The notes under the pieces are model-generated. The model had not been told where the DNA came from. It searched no databases and was given only the letters and a program-made list of their open reading frames with translations. From Dichotomocladium elegans (Eukaryota > Mucoromycota > Mucoromycetes > Mucorales > Lichtheimiaceae): DNA of 64,000 nt. Each line of letters begins with the position of its first letter. Positions within the stretch are counted from its first letter, which is position 1. The position numbers were made by a program, and so were the translations under genes. This document shows, piece by piece, positions 21,534-35,241 of this stretch. The stretch lies in contig JAIXMN010000016.1 of assembly GCA_025716815.1 (NCBI GenBank), positions 496,001 to 560,000 on the forward strand, written 5' to 3'.

Positions 21534-23564
21534 ATGACGACTGTAAATTTATCTGGAACAACACCGCCTTCACCTCCATCAGGCGGCAGCGGAGGAGGTG
21601 GAGTTAGAGCCAGTAGCAACAATAGCAGCGCCGGTCATACTTCTACTCCTGCCGTCGGCAACAGCGATGGAGCCTCGACCATGCTTTGTCTTCCTCGTCC
21701 CACGAACAACGATAAGAATCTGCGACTCGCTCAGATCGACAATTTGAAGTATTTCTTGGCAACAGCCACCAACGACTGGAGCACTGAGCCCGTGAAATCC
21801 TTTGAGTTGCCTACTGGAGAGAGCGTGTCATGTGTGTTTTGGAACAACCTCTTCCACATTACAGGCACAGATATTGTCCGTTGCCTCGTGTTCCGTTTCC
21901 ACGCGTTTGGCAGACCTGTCGTGAACCTCAAGAAATTTGAAGAAGGCGTGTTCAGCGACTTGCGGAACCTCAAACCTGGGAGCGACGCCTGTCTTGAGGA
22001 GCCCAAATCCGGATTCCTGGATATGCTTTATAAGAACAATTGCATCCGTACTCAAAAGAAGCAGAAGGTATTTTACTGGTTTTCGGTGCCACATGATCGG
22101 CTTTTTCTCGACGCACTTGAGCGTGACCTCAAGCGGGAGAAGATGGGAATCGAACCAACCAGTGTCGCCGTTGCCGAGCCTGCCGTGTCTTTGTCCCTCG
22201 ATGTGACCCACGAACTGTTTGATCAGTTACGGAAGTCCATGGCCCTCTCTGCAGCTGCCAACGCGCATGCATTGGAAGAAGATGAATCCCCTCCAGGTAA
22301 ACCATAATAAACTTTTTTTTGGCTGTGTCCCTTCCCGCTTCGTTTTTTTGCGGTTATGCAAAAAGAATAAAAGAGAGAGAAGAGAGAAAGAAGCGACATC
22401 TCAGTTGTGAGAGAAAAAATACTTTATATTGATGATTAATTCTGAAACAACGAAGGTGACAACAGAACCCTAAGGTGGAAACATCCGCTTCCGTCTGATC
22501 AGGTTGCATCCACAGTGGGGCCAGATTGGAGAGTTGATTCCAACGAGCCACTTCCTTTGCTCAATGATCCTCAGAAAACCACCCTGTTTGGTGTGGTCTC
22601 GCTCTTTGACGGATCGAGCACCTATAAGCAACGTCGACGTCGCGCCACTTCTGTCACGAGCACTCCTTTGCTGACCACCTCATCCCCCCAGATCACACCT
22701 CGGCACCGTTCCGCATCCAACCCGGATCAGCCGTCACACATGATCTTATCCACCACTTCTTACAATGCGCTTGCCACTGCCACCTCTGCCCTCGCAAATC
22801 TCGAGGACGCTTATAACGGTACTGACCGAACTTACACCTGTCCGCTCGGTTCATGTGGCAAGCTATTTAAGCGTCTTGAGCATCTCAAGCGCCACTTGCG
22901 TACCCACACCCTCGAGCGGCCGTACCAATGCACTCAATGCAGTAAGCGATTTTCAAGATCGGATAACCTCACCCAGCACCGGAAGACGCATGATCGCCCT
23001 CGTATCCCATCACAGACAATACATATGAGGCGTGGGGCAGCCAGCGCCAGGACCAGCACCAACAACAGCAGAGATAAGTCTTGTCACACTACAGGGCCGA
23101 ATTCGCCTGCTGTTACCGGAATCGCGACAGCTCCCGCCGTCATGACGGCGATACCAACAACCCCAGCAGCAACATTAGCAGTCCCGTCGCACTATCCTGA
23201 TCCCACTGTGTCTTCAATGTACCTGTTAGATCAGCTGCAGCATCCGCTGTCGCCAGAAGACTGGATGCTAGGTGAATACAGCAGCAGTTACCTGACATCG
23301 CTTGTTACCGAACCTGTCAAGCGCGAATGGGACCCACTTGTTGTCGTTGACCAGGACACGTGGTTGCGAACGCCCTCGTTCTCACAGTGCCAGTACGGGC
23401 CCGCGTTTCTCAACGAAAACGAGTGGAACTCGATGACTTCTGCTTGTCCTCCGCTCGCTACATCATCAGCTGACCCTATTTACTCTTATTTTTATCACCA
23501 CCATCAGGAACATCAGCAGCAGTTGATCGTCGACGAAGATTTATCGCTCCTTTCATATACCTAA
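21534..23564 (+). CDS. steA: Ste12/SteA-type transcription factor with two C2H2 zinc fingers
   Basis: Two exons, 21534-22296 and 22516-23564, with a GT-AG intron, give 603 residues. After a Gly/Ser-rich N-terminus, residues ~60-230 form the STE homeodomain-like DNA-binding domain ([38 protein letters not shown]). Two tandem C2H2 fingers follow at ~361-415 ([33 protein letters not shown]). The STE domain plus C-terminal C2H2 fingers is the layout of SteA proteins; yeast Ste12 lacks the fingers. In studied fungi these are nuclear factors downstream of the pheromone/filamentation MAPK cascade, controlling mating and morphogenesis. The intron acceptor (CACAG at 22511-22515) was chosen because it keeps frame. 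AATAAA occurs near 23711. Confidence 0.93.
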
Positions 23565-23870
23565 GTTTCCTCTCGCTTTTCTTCCCTTATCTATGCATTC
23601 TATACTACATTCTTCTTTATTAGTTTCTCTCTGTATGTCATTCCATGTTATATGGGGTATGGTGGATATCTGCGCAGACTTTCCTATGTTTTTCCGTTTG
23701 ATTTATGCCTAATAAAGAGTATACTGTTCCCAAGCTCCTATGTAATACAAAGATAATCTGCTGCAAGTATTTATTTAATCAATGCCTAAGGGAATTGAAT
23801 CGCCGACATCATCCCTATTTTTCGCAGCCGAAGGAAAATTTTTCTTCTTAACTTCCATTCCTCACGCAAT

Positions 23871-25283
23871 ATGGACAAGACGTTCGAGGAGGACATTGAG
23901 AAACAGAATCAGCTCAAGAAGCTTTCAGACAGAGAATTGCGGGCTGTGGATGATCTCAATTCGTGGACTTGGAAAGACAAAACATGGAAACAACGGTTGG
24001 CTTTCGTCACACGCAAGGAATTCTTGCGAGTTCTTTTTCTCGGTCAAGGTATGGTGGATGTACGAGTTACGGAATACTCTATAATAATGGCTAACCGCTT
24101 TAAAAAATATAAGTGTTATCGCTCTGCATCACCGGAACGACAGTTACCTCGACCAAGTTAACGAACGATTTTAACTTTAATGCACCAACCACGCAAACAT
24201 TCCTTGTCTAGTAAGTTTGCGCATGATAAAGGGCGATAATGAATGGCGTGTTTATTGACCTATTGCGCAATAGTGCTGTGCTTGCAGTGATGTATAATTC
24301 CTATGCCATATGGAAACGGGGGTTGAAGGCTTGGCTGAATCAATTCTGGGAACGCGGAGTTTATTGTGAGTTTTCATTTGTAGGAACCACTGGAAGACAT
24401 GTTTTCGCTCACTCTTTTTTCAGATTTTTTTCTGGGTTGGGTCGACATGGAAGGCAACTATTTGGTTGTCAAGGCCTACCAGTACACCGGAATGCTGTCT
24501 GTTATGATCCTGGATACGTGGAGCACACCGATGTGCGTGTTGCTTGCCTTCTTCTTCCTGCGAGTTCGATACCGATGGGTCCATTACCTTGGGATTTTTG
24601 TATGCTTATGCGGAACGGGCATGGTTGTCGGTAGCGATGCAATGAAAGGCGAGTCGTGGAATGCAAGCGACCCAATCAAGGGCAATTTTTTCGTGATTGC
24701 CGGTGCTACACTTTACGGTATCAGTAACACGAGCGTCGAGTATCTATGCCGCAAATACCCCATCTACGAGGTCAACGGCTCCTTCACATTATTTGCTGCA
24801 CTGATCAATCTGGTACAGCTGATGATCTTGGAGCGCAATGAGTTTTCAACTTTTGTCGATAATGGCTACGCAATCGGCATGATTATCGTCTACACCATAT
24901 GCATGGTCGTTCTCTACTCTCTTGCACCTGTCATGTTCCGCTGGAGCAGTGCAGTTATTTATAACTTATCACTTCTTACCAGTGATTTCTGGAGCTTGAT
25001 CTTTGGGCTCGGTCTGTTCGGATATACTGTCAGCGTGCTCTACCCTCCAGCCTTCGTGGTCACTATTGTTGGTATCACAATCTACTATATCTTCCCTGCA
25101 CCCGAACCTGTGATCCACGCGCCGGATGATCCCACTATCAAGCATCGACAGTTCAGCTGGTTTGGTTTCTATTTCAAGACCGTCGAACCCGAGCATCAGC
25201 AAAAGAACATAGACATCCCCGAGCCGTTGTCGCCATCGCTCGCCAATGGGCCGATAGAGACTACTCATCAAAAGGAGCTCTAG
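23871..25283 (+). CDS. SLC35F-family (DUF914) membrane transporter
   Basis: Four exons: 23871-24048, 24114-24210, 24274-24365 and 24424-25283. All junctions are GT-AG and give 408 residues in frame. The protein has a charged N-terminal tail and about ten hydrophobic segments. Family blocks include TGTTVTSTKL, LVVKAYQYTGMLSVMILD, FVIAGATLYGISNTSVEYL and YNLSLLTSDFWSLIFGLGLFG. This is the SLC35F1/F2/F6 branch of the drug/metabolite transporter superfamily. Substrates in fungi are mostly unknown; some animal members carry small metabolites. A Golgi, vacuolar or plasma membrane location is possible. It lies 306 bp after STE12 on the same strand and probably has its own promoter. The C-terminal tail is hydrophilic. 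Confidence 0.9.
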
Positions 25284-28200
25284 AAAGGCAGTTGGACACA
25301 CGGTATCGCTGGCACGAAAACTACTCGCAAAAACTTATTCCCTTTCCCCTTGTCCGAGGAACGTCGATCCATCTTCATTTTTTGTTTTTTCATTTCTTTC
25401 TTTCATTCTTTCATTTTATAGTGATTCCGTCTCATTTCGCCTGTAGTTTTATTTTTTTCCCTTCCTCCCCTTACTCTTTTTCATTATCTCCCTTATCCCC
25501 TCGATGGTTTGTAGATTTACTGGGCCGGCACTTGCGTCTTTGGTCGACCTGTAAAGAAAAAGACGTTTCTCCCCTCTTACACCGCAACAGAGATTTACAT
25601 CTCCCCCGCCTGCGTTTTTTGACGCCTGGATCTCAGCCATCGTCATGCTTCTAGCTTGCGCGGCCCGAGAATAGGTATTGAAAAAGTGCAGCATCGTGTA
25701 CAGTGATCCTGTCACGTACTTGTTATTTTTGAGCCGTGACAGTTGGCTCTCTTTTTAGTCATCCTTGTATGACTCATTTGCTTAGGAATTGCTCGATACT
25801 TTTCAATATCAAATATAAAGGTAAGTTAACTGAGTTATCTTGAAAGCGGGATCTACAGTCCTGCCTCAATAAAATCCACAAATAAAGGTGCGTATACCAG
25901 AAGATAAAAAGGTTCCGAAGTATCGCCTTTAGTGGCACATGGTATTCTAGACTGCGACAAGAAAACAAACGGCTGGAGAATGGACCCGGGCGCAATATGT
26001 ACAGAAAATGATTTGGGATAAAATGGCACGGCCATGGTAATCTCCTCTCCCGTAAGCTTGCAGCACCAGCGGATATGTAGTAATAGCAAATCCCATAACG
26101 CAAAACCGAGATACGTACGACGCTGCGCTAAGGCACGATGAGGGTAAATAAGCAAGTGCGCGGGTTCGAAAGATGCTACTATGCAAAAAGTCGGCCCATT
26201 ACGCCTGAACAGGTAGCTTCAGGCAGAGAATACTGTAAACAAATTCTTGCCCAATGCAGTCTGTGAGAGCCTATCGAAGCTCAAAGTACTGATGGATGTC
26301 CGTGTCTGGAGGACATTCAGCGATGAACAGGCGATGTATCACTCCAGCGCAACATCCATAGCCATCATAAGCGTGGTAACGGTGGGGCGTATGGGGGGCA
26401 TATTATGACTGTATTTTCTGCCTCTCTTCCAGACCATGATGATCCTCGCATCAGTTTGCTAAACAAGATCGGCGATCTGATATCACTCCGTGATTGCCGT
26501 CCTATTTCTCATCAATTGCGATGACAAGATATTCACTCGATACGTATTAAATTTACGTGAAATGGACTCTGCACCAAAGCTTCGACCACTATTTACTGTA
26601 ACCCGGACAGGATTTATGCATAACCGGTTTATTGTCGATCATGGAGTCATCGATCGTATCATCATGAATCTAGCCTATGTATCGACCTTCCCTCAGACCT
26701 CGACTTCCTCGATAAAAAAAAAGGTTTAACACTACATTCACCCCATGCTGTCTTGAGCAAGCTTTCGGTCGTCTTTTCCCGCGGTAATGCAAGTGGATGT
26801 CTTTCACTTGCTTTCTTCCAGCTTTTGCAGCCTTTAGTTACGCTGCCCCTATCTCTTCTGCCTTTTAATTGAGTGCTGGAACCTTTCTGACTTATCATCC
26901 TTCTTGACTCCGGTCATACAACGGTCCAGCTTTAGGATCGACCTTCTCATTGATTCCCAGCGCCTCAACCAATTAAAGTTCTCGCAGACAATGTCGATGG
27001 TACGGTATTATCGTTTATTTGCGGGATGCTGGCAAAATGGGCCGTCTTTTCTCAACATCCTGGGATACCAGACAGGCTCAAACGCCCGTTCTAACTATAC
27101 CAAAACTTAAAACGCTGTCGGTGTCTGGTACCTCTGAACTTTCAGTACCTCCCTACTTTTTCGTGCTACGACATCCGAAGCTGTCATCATCCGTTCTGTT
27201 CTGACCGGTCATTTACTTTAACTTCCCATTTTTTTGTTGGCGCAACACTGAATGTCTAGAGCTGCCGCATATTTCAGTCCATGGCCGGGCGCAATCGCCA
27301 AACCTACCCTCCAGTAATTACCCTAGTTCAATTGCGCTTTTACCGCTCTAATTTCCTCATGCATTCGATATTTTTCAAGGTGGCATCCCATAGTCTCTGT
27401 CTACCTTGTGCGAACGCTGTCCATGGTGTCATTGACCGCTCTTGCAAAGAGTGTACCTTCAACCTGGGATGGCTCCCCCCCCACGCCATATGTGATCTCG
27501 TACAGCGTATTCCATTACCCCCTTTTTCCAGATGATCGCCGTACACACCTTTTCTTATCTCTTTGCTAATAACCCATTACCAGCACTTTCATGTTCTGTT
27601 CGACCCTCTTCCTCTGAATCTTTCTGGGGATGCATGCATCTCTTGGAGTGGTACAGAAACGTTTTTATATCTAACACTCTGACTTTCTGTCCATGTATTT
27701 GGGCTCAATATATAGAAGAGTAAGCTCTAACACGTCATCTATGATTTAATGGCTTGCTTATTCCTTTATCCAGCAAAAGCTGCTCTCCAATGTCTGATCC
27801 CCAAAGGCCCTCATCACCCAGGCTGGAGTAGGATGACGGCTTCTGACGGCTTCTGACGGCTTCACTTGAAATGATAATGATCTTCAACATTTGGTGCCCC
27901 TGACGCCACAGGACGCCTTGTGCCACAAGGCCCTAATGAGCCGTTTTTGCCTCCGTATGATTGCACTCCATCCAATTCTTGCATCCCTCATGGCTTAATG
28001 GCATTCTAGAAATTCACCGCATAAAAGAGGCCGGTACCTGCACACTCCCGCCAATGACATCGATAAGCTCTTTGATATCCCAGTAATATCGCTTTCTTGA
28101 TCGCATTGCCATTACTGCTCTCAATCTTTCGATTGCTCTGCTGCTCAGCCGGTTCGTTACCTCCCCCCTCATGCCACACATCATTGGGTTCTGTTTCTGT

Positions 28201-29345
28201 GGAACTCTGATCACGGTACAACCCATCTTTCATTCCATTCACAGCATGCTTTATCCAGGGAGCGCCGGTAGAGACCCTCGAAGCAAACCTGAATAAACGG
28301 TGGACGTTGCAGGATGCTTAGACCCCGCTTCTCCTTCCTGACTCTCATCCAACGGGCGATACATCATCTTCCCGTTAACTGTATTATGTAGTCACCATCT
28401 CAGTCATCGTATGGGCGACGTGGTATGCCCCCACAGACTGCCACATGCTTGGGTCCAGTTCAACGACAAAAATTGCCCCTCGCGTTCAGTGACGATAGCA
28501 GTGCTTTAATCACCCAGCCTACCGCTTTCCCTAGACAAGGTGGGGTTGGGGGTGGGTCTTTGTAAAATATATCCCGGCTCCGGCAAAAAAAATTTGGCTG
28601 ACTGCGACATTGGTTGTTGGCAGCAACGGTATTGCGTCATAGTTGGGATGAAACCTTTCTCTGCGCCCCCACCTCCGATGCTACTACGTACGATTGTGTC
28701 ATATTTACTTGTTTAACAATCCGATAGCCCGGGAAGGTGGATGATGGGACTAGTCGTTTGGTGTCGGTGGGAGTTGGCGATGATGTGAGGATGTATCCAA
28801 CTCAAGTTTAGAGTAAACACGATGGGGAGGTGGTTCTGTAGGGTCACGTAGATAGATACATGTATACATATATATATCTAAATACAAATGATCGAAGAGC
28901 ATGGTGGTTTTCCCGTTTCTGCAACCCCCACTCCTCCTCCCCCCCACCCCCACAAATAGAACGCCTGCCGAGAAAGTCGTACAAGAACCGTCTGACAATA
29001 CGTCATAGAACAACCTACGTTTTATCGTCTTGCTCTCTTCTGTCCTTCTCTTTCTCTTTTATTAAACTTCTTTGCATCCGTCTCAGTGACTCCCCGCACT
29101 GCAACTGGTTTCATTTCAAGCCTATTTTAACTTAGTCGAACAACTTGCCTCTTGTTTCTCACCGTCGCTTCGCTTTTTTTCAGTCGCTCTCTTTCTCTCC
29201 TCTTTTTTCTCTCTCTCTCTCGCTGTCATTTATTTTCTCGCATTCATTTCCGATCGATTTCCAATCGCCTACATTGATCTTTGACGTATTTCGGCCTTTC
29301 CAAAAGAGTCGCACATGATCCGCATTAGTGTATTTAATCATTAGC
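25284..29345. other. Long intergenic region, no gene recognised
   Basis: About 4 kb. It begins with a T-rich 3' region of the transporter gene (25370-25510). Several open frames of 60-120 codons show no family I recognise. A 10-bp unit GACGGCTTCT is repeated three times at 27835-27864. A C-run (CCTCCCCCCCACCCCCAC) lies near 28937-28954. From ~29020 to 29230 the sequence becomes CT-rich and is probably the promoter and leader of the histidine kinase gene. Confidence 0.45.
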
Positions 29346-32300
29346 ATGTCGGAATTACCGTCTTCATTGCCTGCAGCATTCACCGATCCCGCCGACATGA
29401 CCAGCTGTCCGTCCTCTGTCATCTCGGGAACCGTCTCATGCAGCACTAGCAATAATAACACAAGCTTTAATTTGCGCGCTACCACTCAATACCACGCACA
29501 ACTCTTTTCTGGTCAGCAGCAGTTGCAGAAACGTCAACTCCAGCAAATGCAACAGACTGGTGTTTCTAACAGCAACTCCAGCCCGAACAGCAATAGAACA
29601 CATGGATCTTCTAATAGCAGTAACGGCAGTGGCAGCAACAGCAGCAGCAGTAGCAGCAGCAGTAGCAACGGCAATAGCAATAGCAATAATCACAGCAATG
29701 ACGGCATCAGCCATAGTAAACACTCGGTCATTCCGCTCACGCTCACACCACCAAACCTTTATCGAACGTCGCTTCGTCTGGCTGCTGAACTCGAAATGCA
29801 TGCCTGGTGGACAACTCTTATAAACATCTTATCAGAATCATCGTTCCATGCTATTCGTGCCTCTCTAAGTGTACCACAGGATTCGAGCGATCCATGGTCA
29901 GGCGCATGGGGCCTCAAAGCTGTCTGGTCAAAACCAGGCAGCACAACGAGGCTTTGTTCTGGAAACGACGGGGATTCATTCTCGACAGCCAACTCGTCCT
30001 CTTCGGACAATAACAACAAAAGAGGTTCCATCCTTGATGTCGAAAAAGATTATTTTGTACATAGTCACTCCATCTCCAGCTATGAGGGCGATCTGAGATG
30101 CTTCGACAGGCTGCAGGCTCTCGAATCTGACCCGGAGCCTCTACTCAACAACACTAACGCTCATCGTATCATACGCCGCAATGCCGTGATTGTCCTCTCG
30201 CGCGAATACCGCCGACGATCTCAGGGTGATACAACAAAATCTCTTCACCTTCACCACTTCTCTTTCGATGATAGGGATATGTTCAAGCGTGCTCTCCGCG
30301 ATCAAACCGGAAGATCAGTCGCGGTAACAGCAGCGGCTCATCAGCGCTCTACTCAGATTCCGCCAACCAGACACTTAAATGACGTTCATGACGATGAAGA
30401 CATGCTTCAGGATGCAGAGATTCTTGCTGACGCGCCTAACTTCGACATATCTGCTAATGAAAGAAGCAGTACTGACATAAACAGCGGCGCCAGTACGGAA
30501 GTATCGCAACAACAGCAACAGCAACAGCAGCAGTCGCGGTTACCGTCGCTAGCTCAACCCGTACATGACTATGACGAGTATGAACAACAACAACCATCCC
30601 CGTGGTCTCAATCACCTGCGCCTTCGCCCGCAATGATGGATCCCGACTTTAATCCGTTTTTCCAGTCAACACCGGGTATTGACGATGACGCGTTCAACCC
30701 CTCCTCGCCCGAGTCTTACGAGAGTTCAAGCATGATGCGTTTTCCGATTCCAGCCTCAAATGTACACTCAGTCGTCCATATCCCGCTCGTCTATACGCAT
30801 GACATGGATTTCCATCATAGCCGTGGTGATGTCGCCCTTACAGACCCTACCCCGTCACGCAGTCAGCCTGCACCATTCGCCATTATTTCTTTCCTCTCTC
30901 CTATCGTCCCCTTTCCATCTATGTTACTTAAGTCGCTCACTTCCCTTACTCCATTCATCTCAGCTAGCTGTTCGAATGCTCTCGAACATGCGCGTAAGCG
31001 TCAGATATCTCCACCACCACGTCGCCAACCATCTCGACGTCGATCGTCGTTCAAGAACACCGCCCGGAAAATGTCATTTGAAGACGTCATTCCAAGACAA
31101 GATACCCTTGATTATGCGCTAGAAACCATTCCAAAATCCCCAGACACATCATCTGTGGCCACGGCAACAGCCGCTGATGTTGCACCACCCGCATTCCTGA
31201 CCAGCATATCTAATTTTACGCAACAGTCACTCGAAACTGTTGCCTCAGATCGTGAATCAAAAGAGGAAGAAGATATCATCGACGACCGCGGCGATTCATT
31301 GGAAGACATCAGGCTGTCTCCAACCTCCATGGCGATCATTGAGGGCTGGAACGCCATTTCTCCGACTACAGGAATGAGAATTTCGCCGTCCGTTCCACCT
31401 GCTATTGCATCCAAGTTCTTGAGAGAACGTCCTGAGAAATATAAGGAAGTTTCACCATTATCACCGCCAACACAGCCATCGGTATCGCTGCGATCACCAT
31501 CATCACCGAAGCACCAGAGAGTGTTCCAGCGTCACCAGCAGACGATGCCAAGAATTCGTAGCTATAAGTCTTTTCATAATATGCGAAGACGGATGACACG
31601 AATACGACGGCACTCAAGTTCCAAGTCAAGTCACGGCAAGGAAAACAGAATTGACCGGCTATTTGTGGCTCCTAAATCAAGTCTGCTGCGCTTGGTGATC
31701 GACGGGATCCCGATACATGTCTTGTAAGTGATACTTTGCGGTATGAACGAAACGAACAGTGATGGAGAATACTCAGTATCTCTTATGCTTTAGTACTTGT
31801 TCCACTATGACTGGACATGTGACCTGGGTTAACAACCGCATATTACAGTACACAGGACGATCACTACAGGACCATCTTGGATCGGGGTGGCTGCAGCACA
31901 TGCATTCAGATGACCAAAAGGCGTGTCGTACAGCGTGGAACGCAGCGTTCGAAGGAGGAAATGGGTTTGCAGGTGAGTATAGACTTCGTCGGTTTGATGG
32001 CGAATATCGATACTTCCTGTGGCGCATTGTTCCACTACGAGATCTCAAGGGGAGAATCATCCATTGGTTTGGTATGTGACCTGATTGAACATATCCGGAA
32101 GATGTATGACGTCAAGGAAAATAATTTTTCTCCGTTTTATCATAGGCACATGGTAAATATACTGATGGGGCCTGGCAAAAAGTATGGGAGGGAAAAAGCG
32201 CAAGTAACTTATATATATAATGATGGTATCAGCACGGACATTCATGATCAGCACATCGCAAAAGAAAATAATCTTCGCCAGAAGGAGACTGAGAGCAGCG

Positions 32301-35241
32301 AGCGTAAATATCGGTTGCTAGCCGAGGCCATCCCTCAGATTGTCTTCACCTTTTCACCGGGTGTCGGTGTTACTTACGCTAACGAGAAATGGGAGAGCTA
32401 TGCTGGGCTAGACTTCTACAGAACCAGAGGCTTTGGATTCATGTCTCAGGTTCATCCTGAGGACCGAGCAAAACTGCAGTTACCGGATTTAGCACCACAC
32501 AAAACTGCAGGTGTGATATGGCAGAGCGAGATTCGACTACTCAGCAAGGAACACGATTATCGCTGGTTCTTGGTAAAGTCGATTTCGGTAGACGAGTTGG
32601 ATACCGGGGATGTGCGTTGGTTCGGCACTTGGTAGGTTTATTTATAAGATGGGCATAAAACAGACCTTTGTTGACGTTCAGAACGATTAAAAGCACGGAC
32701 ATCAATGACCACAAGTTGCTCGAGCATAAACTTAAGGAGGCTCATGATGCGGCCCAGAAGTCGATGGAAAGCAAGACGCGCTTTTTATCCAACATGTCTC
32801 ACGGTAAGGTTCGAAAATAATGAGGAACAAAGGATGCTGTTGAAGACATCGGTAAATAGAGATTGATCCTCCTTTCATTCATAGAAATCCGTACTCCTTT
32901 GATCGGCATTACAGGAATGCTCACATTTTTACTGGATACCGATCTCTCGGCCGAACAGCTCGACTACGTCCATACGATTCAGCATTCGGCAGAATCTTTG
33001 CTGGTAGTCATCAATGACATTCTGGATCTCAGCAAAGTGGAAGCTGGCAAGATGAAGTTGGAGTTCGAGCCGTTCAGACTGGTGACCATGATTGAGGACG
33101 CTAATGAGTTGCTGTCTACGCTTGCAATTCAAAAAGGGTTGGAGCTAAGCTTCTGGGTCGATGAATCTGTACCGGATATCGTTGTGGGAGATCGTGTGCG
33201 ACTGCGACAAGTCCTTTTGAACCTCATTGGCGTTAGTATGAGCAAACAGAAATGAGCTATCTATTGAGCCTTAAGACTATTTTCCTATCTCGTAGAATGC
33301 GATCAAATTCACGACGGAAGGCGAGATATTTACACAATGCACAGTACAAGAGATGAACATTGAAAAGAACGAGCTCACGCTTCTGTTTGAGGTGGTGGAT
33401 ACAGGCTCAGGGTTTGACGCAGAAGGCGAAGCCGTCATGTTCAAACCATTCTCGCAGGTCGATAGCTCGGTAAGATTCCACGGAAAGTCCTTTGGGTCAA
33501 TCAAGTATATGGCTGAATATGTTAATGTTGCGCATATACTTTTGATCCGTGTATATCAGAGCACTCGTAAACATGGTGGCAGTGGCCTAGGTCTCGTGAT
33601 TTCCCGGCAGCTCATTGAGCTTCACGGAGGAGAGATGCGATGCAAAAGCAAGAAGGGAGAAGGCTCTACCTTTTATTTCACTGTAAAATTCTCTATCCCT
33701 CCTCCTCAGACACAACCTCGGCCACAAACTCCACAGAACGAAACGAATTATGATCCGTTCTTCCGCACAAGTGTATGCACTGCCACTCCACCCATGCAAC
33801 AGCAACAAGCAGAGTTAAGCCCGAGTAAGAATGGACTTTTTGTTCCTTCGCCACTTGCCCACTCGAAAAAGCATTCACAGGCAACAGAGCTGCCAACATC
33901 CATGGAACTGTTGCAAGATGCGTTGCTTAACAAGGCGGCGTCTATGCGTTTGGTACCGCCACCTATACGCAGTTCAAAACATCCGCAGCAGCCAATGGAG
34001 GCAACCGCAGCGGCTACGAGCTCTGACGGTGACAAAGATGCTGAAAAGCATATAGCGCCAACGACTCCAATCTGCATGCCTGCTGAGGCTGCCGGCACTA
34101 ACCTGCTTTCGTTCAACAACGGCGTCATTCTGCCGCCTCGCACGCCCAATCGAGGAGCACCCTTGCGTCTTTTGGTCGTGTCCGAATGGCAACATGCGCA
34201 AGCTACGCTTATAAAGCACATACGTGCTATTTTGGGCGGGGTCTCTCATTCAATGGATTACCAGCTTCATGTGGCCACGAGCCATATAGAGGCCATGCAG
34301 ATGATTGCATATCCACAGGGACCTGCGTACGACTATATCGTGATCAATTTGTCTTCAGACCAGCAGGTGCTTGCGATCACCCGGCTCATATGCGGTGCAC
34401 TCCAGCACAAGGATGCAAATACACTAGTCGTTACGACGCCGATGCAGCGCTCACTGATTATGGAGAGCGCCAAGGAGCATGAGGCTGAGACCATTCCCGC
34501 CAATTGTAGCTTTGTTTTCAAGCCTATCAAGCGCAGCAAGCTCAACTGGTATTTTGGGCTGCGCGATGAGTCATTGTTATCGTTGCCAGATGATCCATCG
34601 GCGCACAAAGGAGATATAGCGACCACCCCAGGAAGCATGACGGCGGCGGCAAAAGCCTCTGCAGCGGCGGCGGTCGGTGGGTCCGCCATTGCTCCGGACT
34701 CTTCGCGACAGCGGGCGGCCACACAGAAGGAACTGTTTCGGCGAATGGAAGAGGACGTGGGCAACAAGGGTTTCCGAGTGATGCTTGTGGAGGATAATCT
34801 TGTCAATCAGAAAGTCCTGACCCGTTATTTGGTGCGCGTTGGCCTGGAAGTCGATGTGGCAGCCGATGGCGAGGAATGTGTCAATTTATTTGTCAGCAGG
34901 CCGCACGACTACTATTCCCTTATCCTATGTGATCTCTTTATGCCTGTCAAAGGTAAAGAGAAGGAGAAAGATGAGACTCACATGCAGCCATTTTGATTAT
35001 GTAATACTCCCTTTTTGTTCTAGATGGCTACGAGGCAACACGCGATATTCGGCGCTGGGAAGATGCCCATCTAGTGCATGAAGACCGGCGGATACCAATC
35101 GTAGCATTGTCTGCAAACGTTATGAGCGATGTAGCGCAAAAATGTATGGAGTGCGGATTCTCAACGTATATTTCAAAGCCTGTAAACTTCGCGACGTTAA
35201 GCGATGTTATTCGGAAACACCTGCTGCGTCCAGCCCAATAA
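29346..35241 (+). CDS. Hybrid histidine kinase with two PAS domains
   Basis: Eight exons: 29346-31723, 31794-32075, 32233-32631, 32694-32803, 32885-33231, 33296-33469, 33560-34952 and 35024-35241 (1766 aa). The exon 2/3 junction is uncertain (see findings). After a long Ser/Asn/Gln-rich N-terminus come an LAAELEMHAWWTTLINIL block near 140-200, PAS 1 (~795-885) and PAS 2 (~905-1015). The HisKA domain follows with phospho-acceptor H1056 (NMSHEIRTPL), then the ATPase with N box (NAIKFT, N1173), DTGSGF and GGSGLGLVIS. A receiver-like stretch then lacks an acceptor Asp. The true receiver has D1688 (LCDLFMPVKDGYEA) and K1746. All catalytic boxes look intact. Such kinases feed the Ypd1-Ssk1/Skn7 phosphorelay; PAS domains suggest an intracellular sensor. 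No membrane segment is obvious. Confidence 0.9.

Noticed and set aside
29328..29345. Upstream GTG start for the histidine kinase
   Set aside because: Nuclear fungal genes rarely start at GTG; the ATG at 29346 is in frame 18 bases later.
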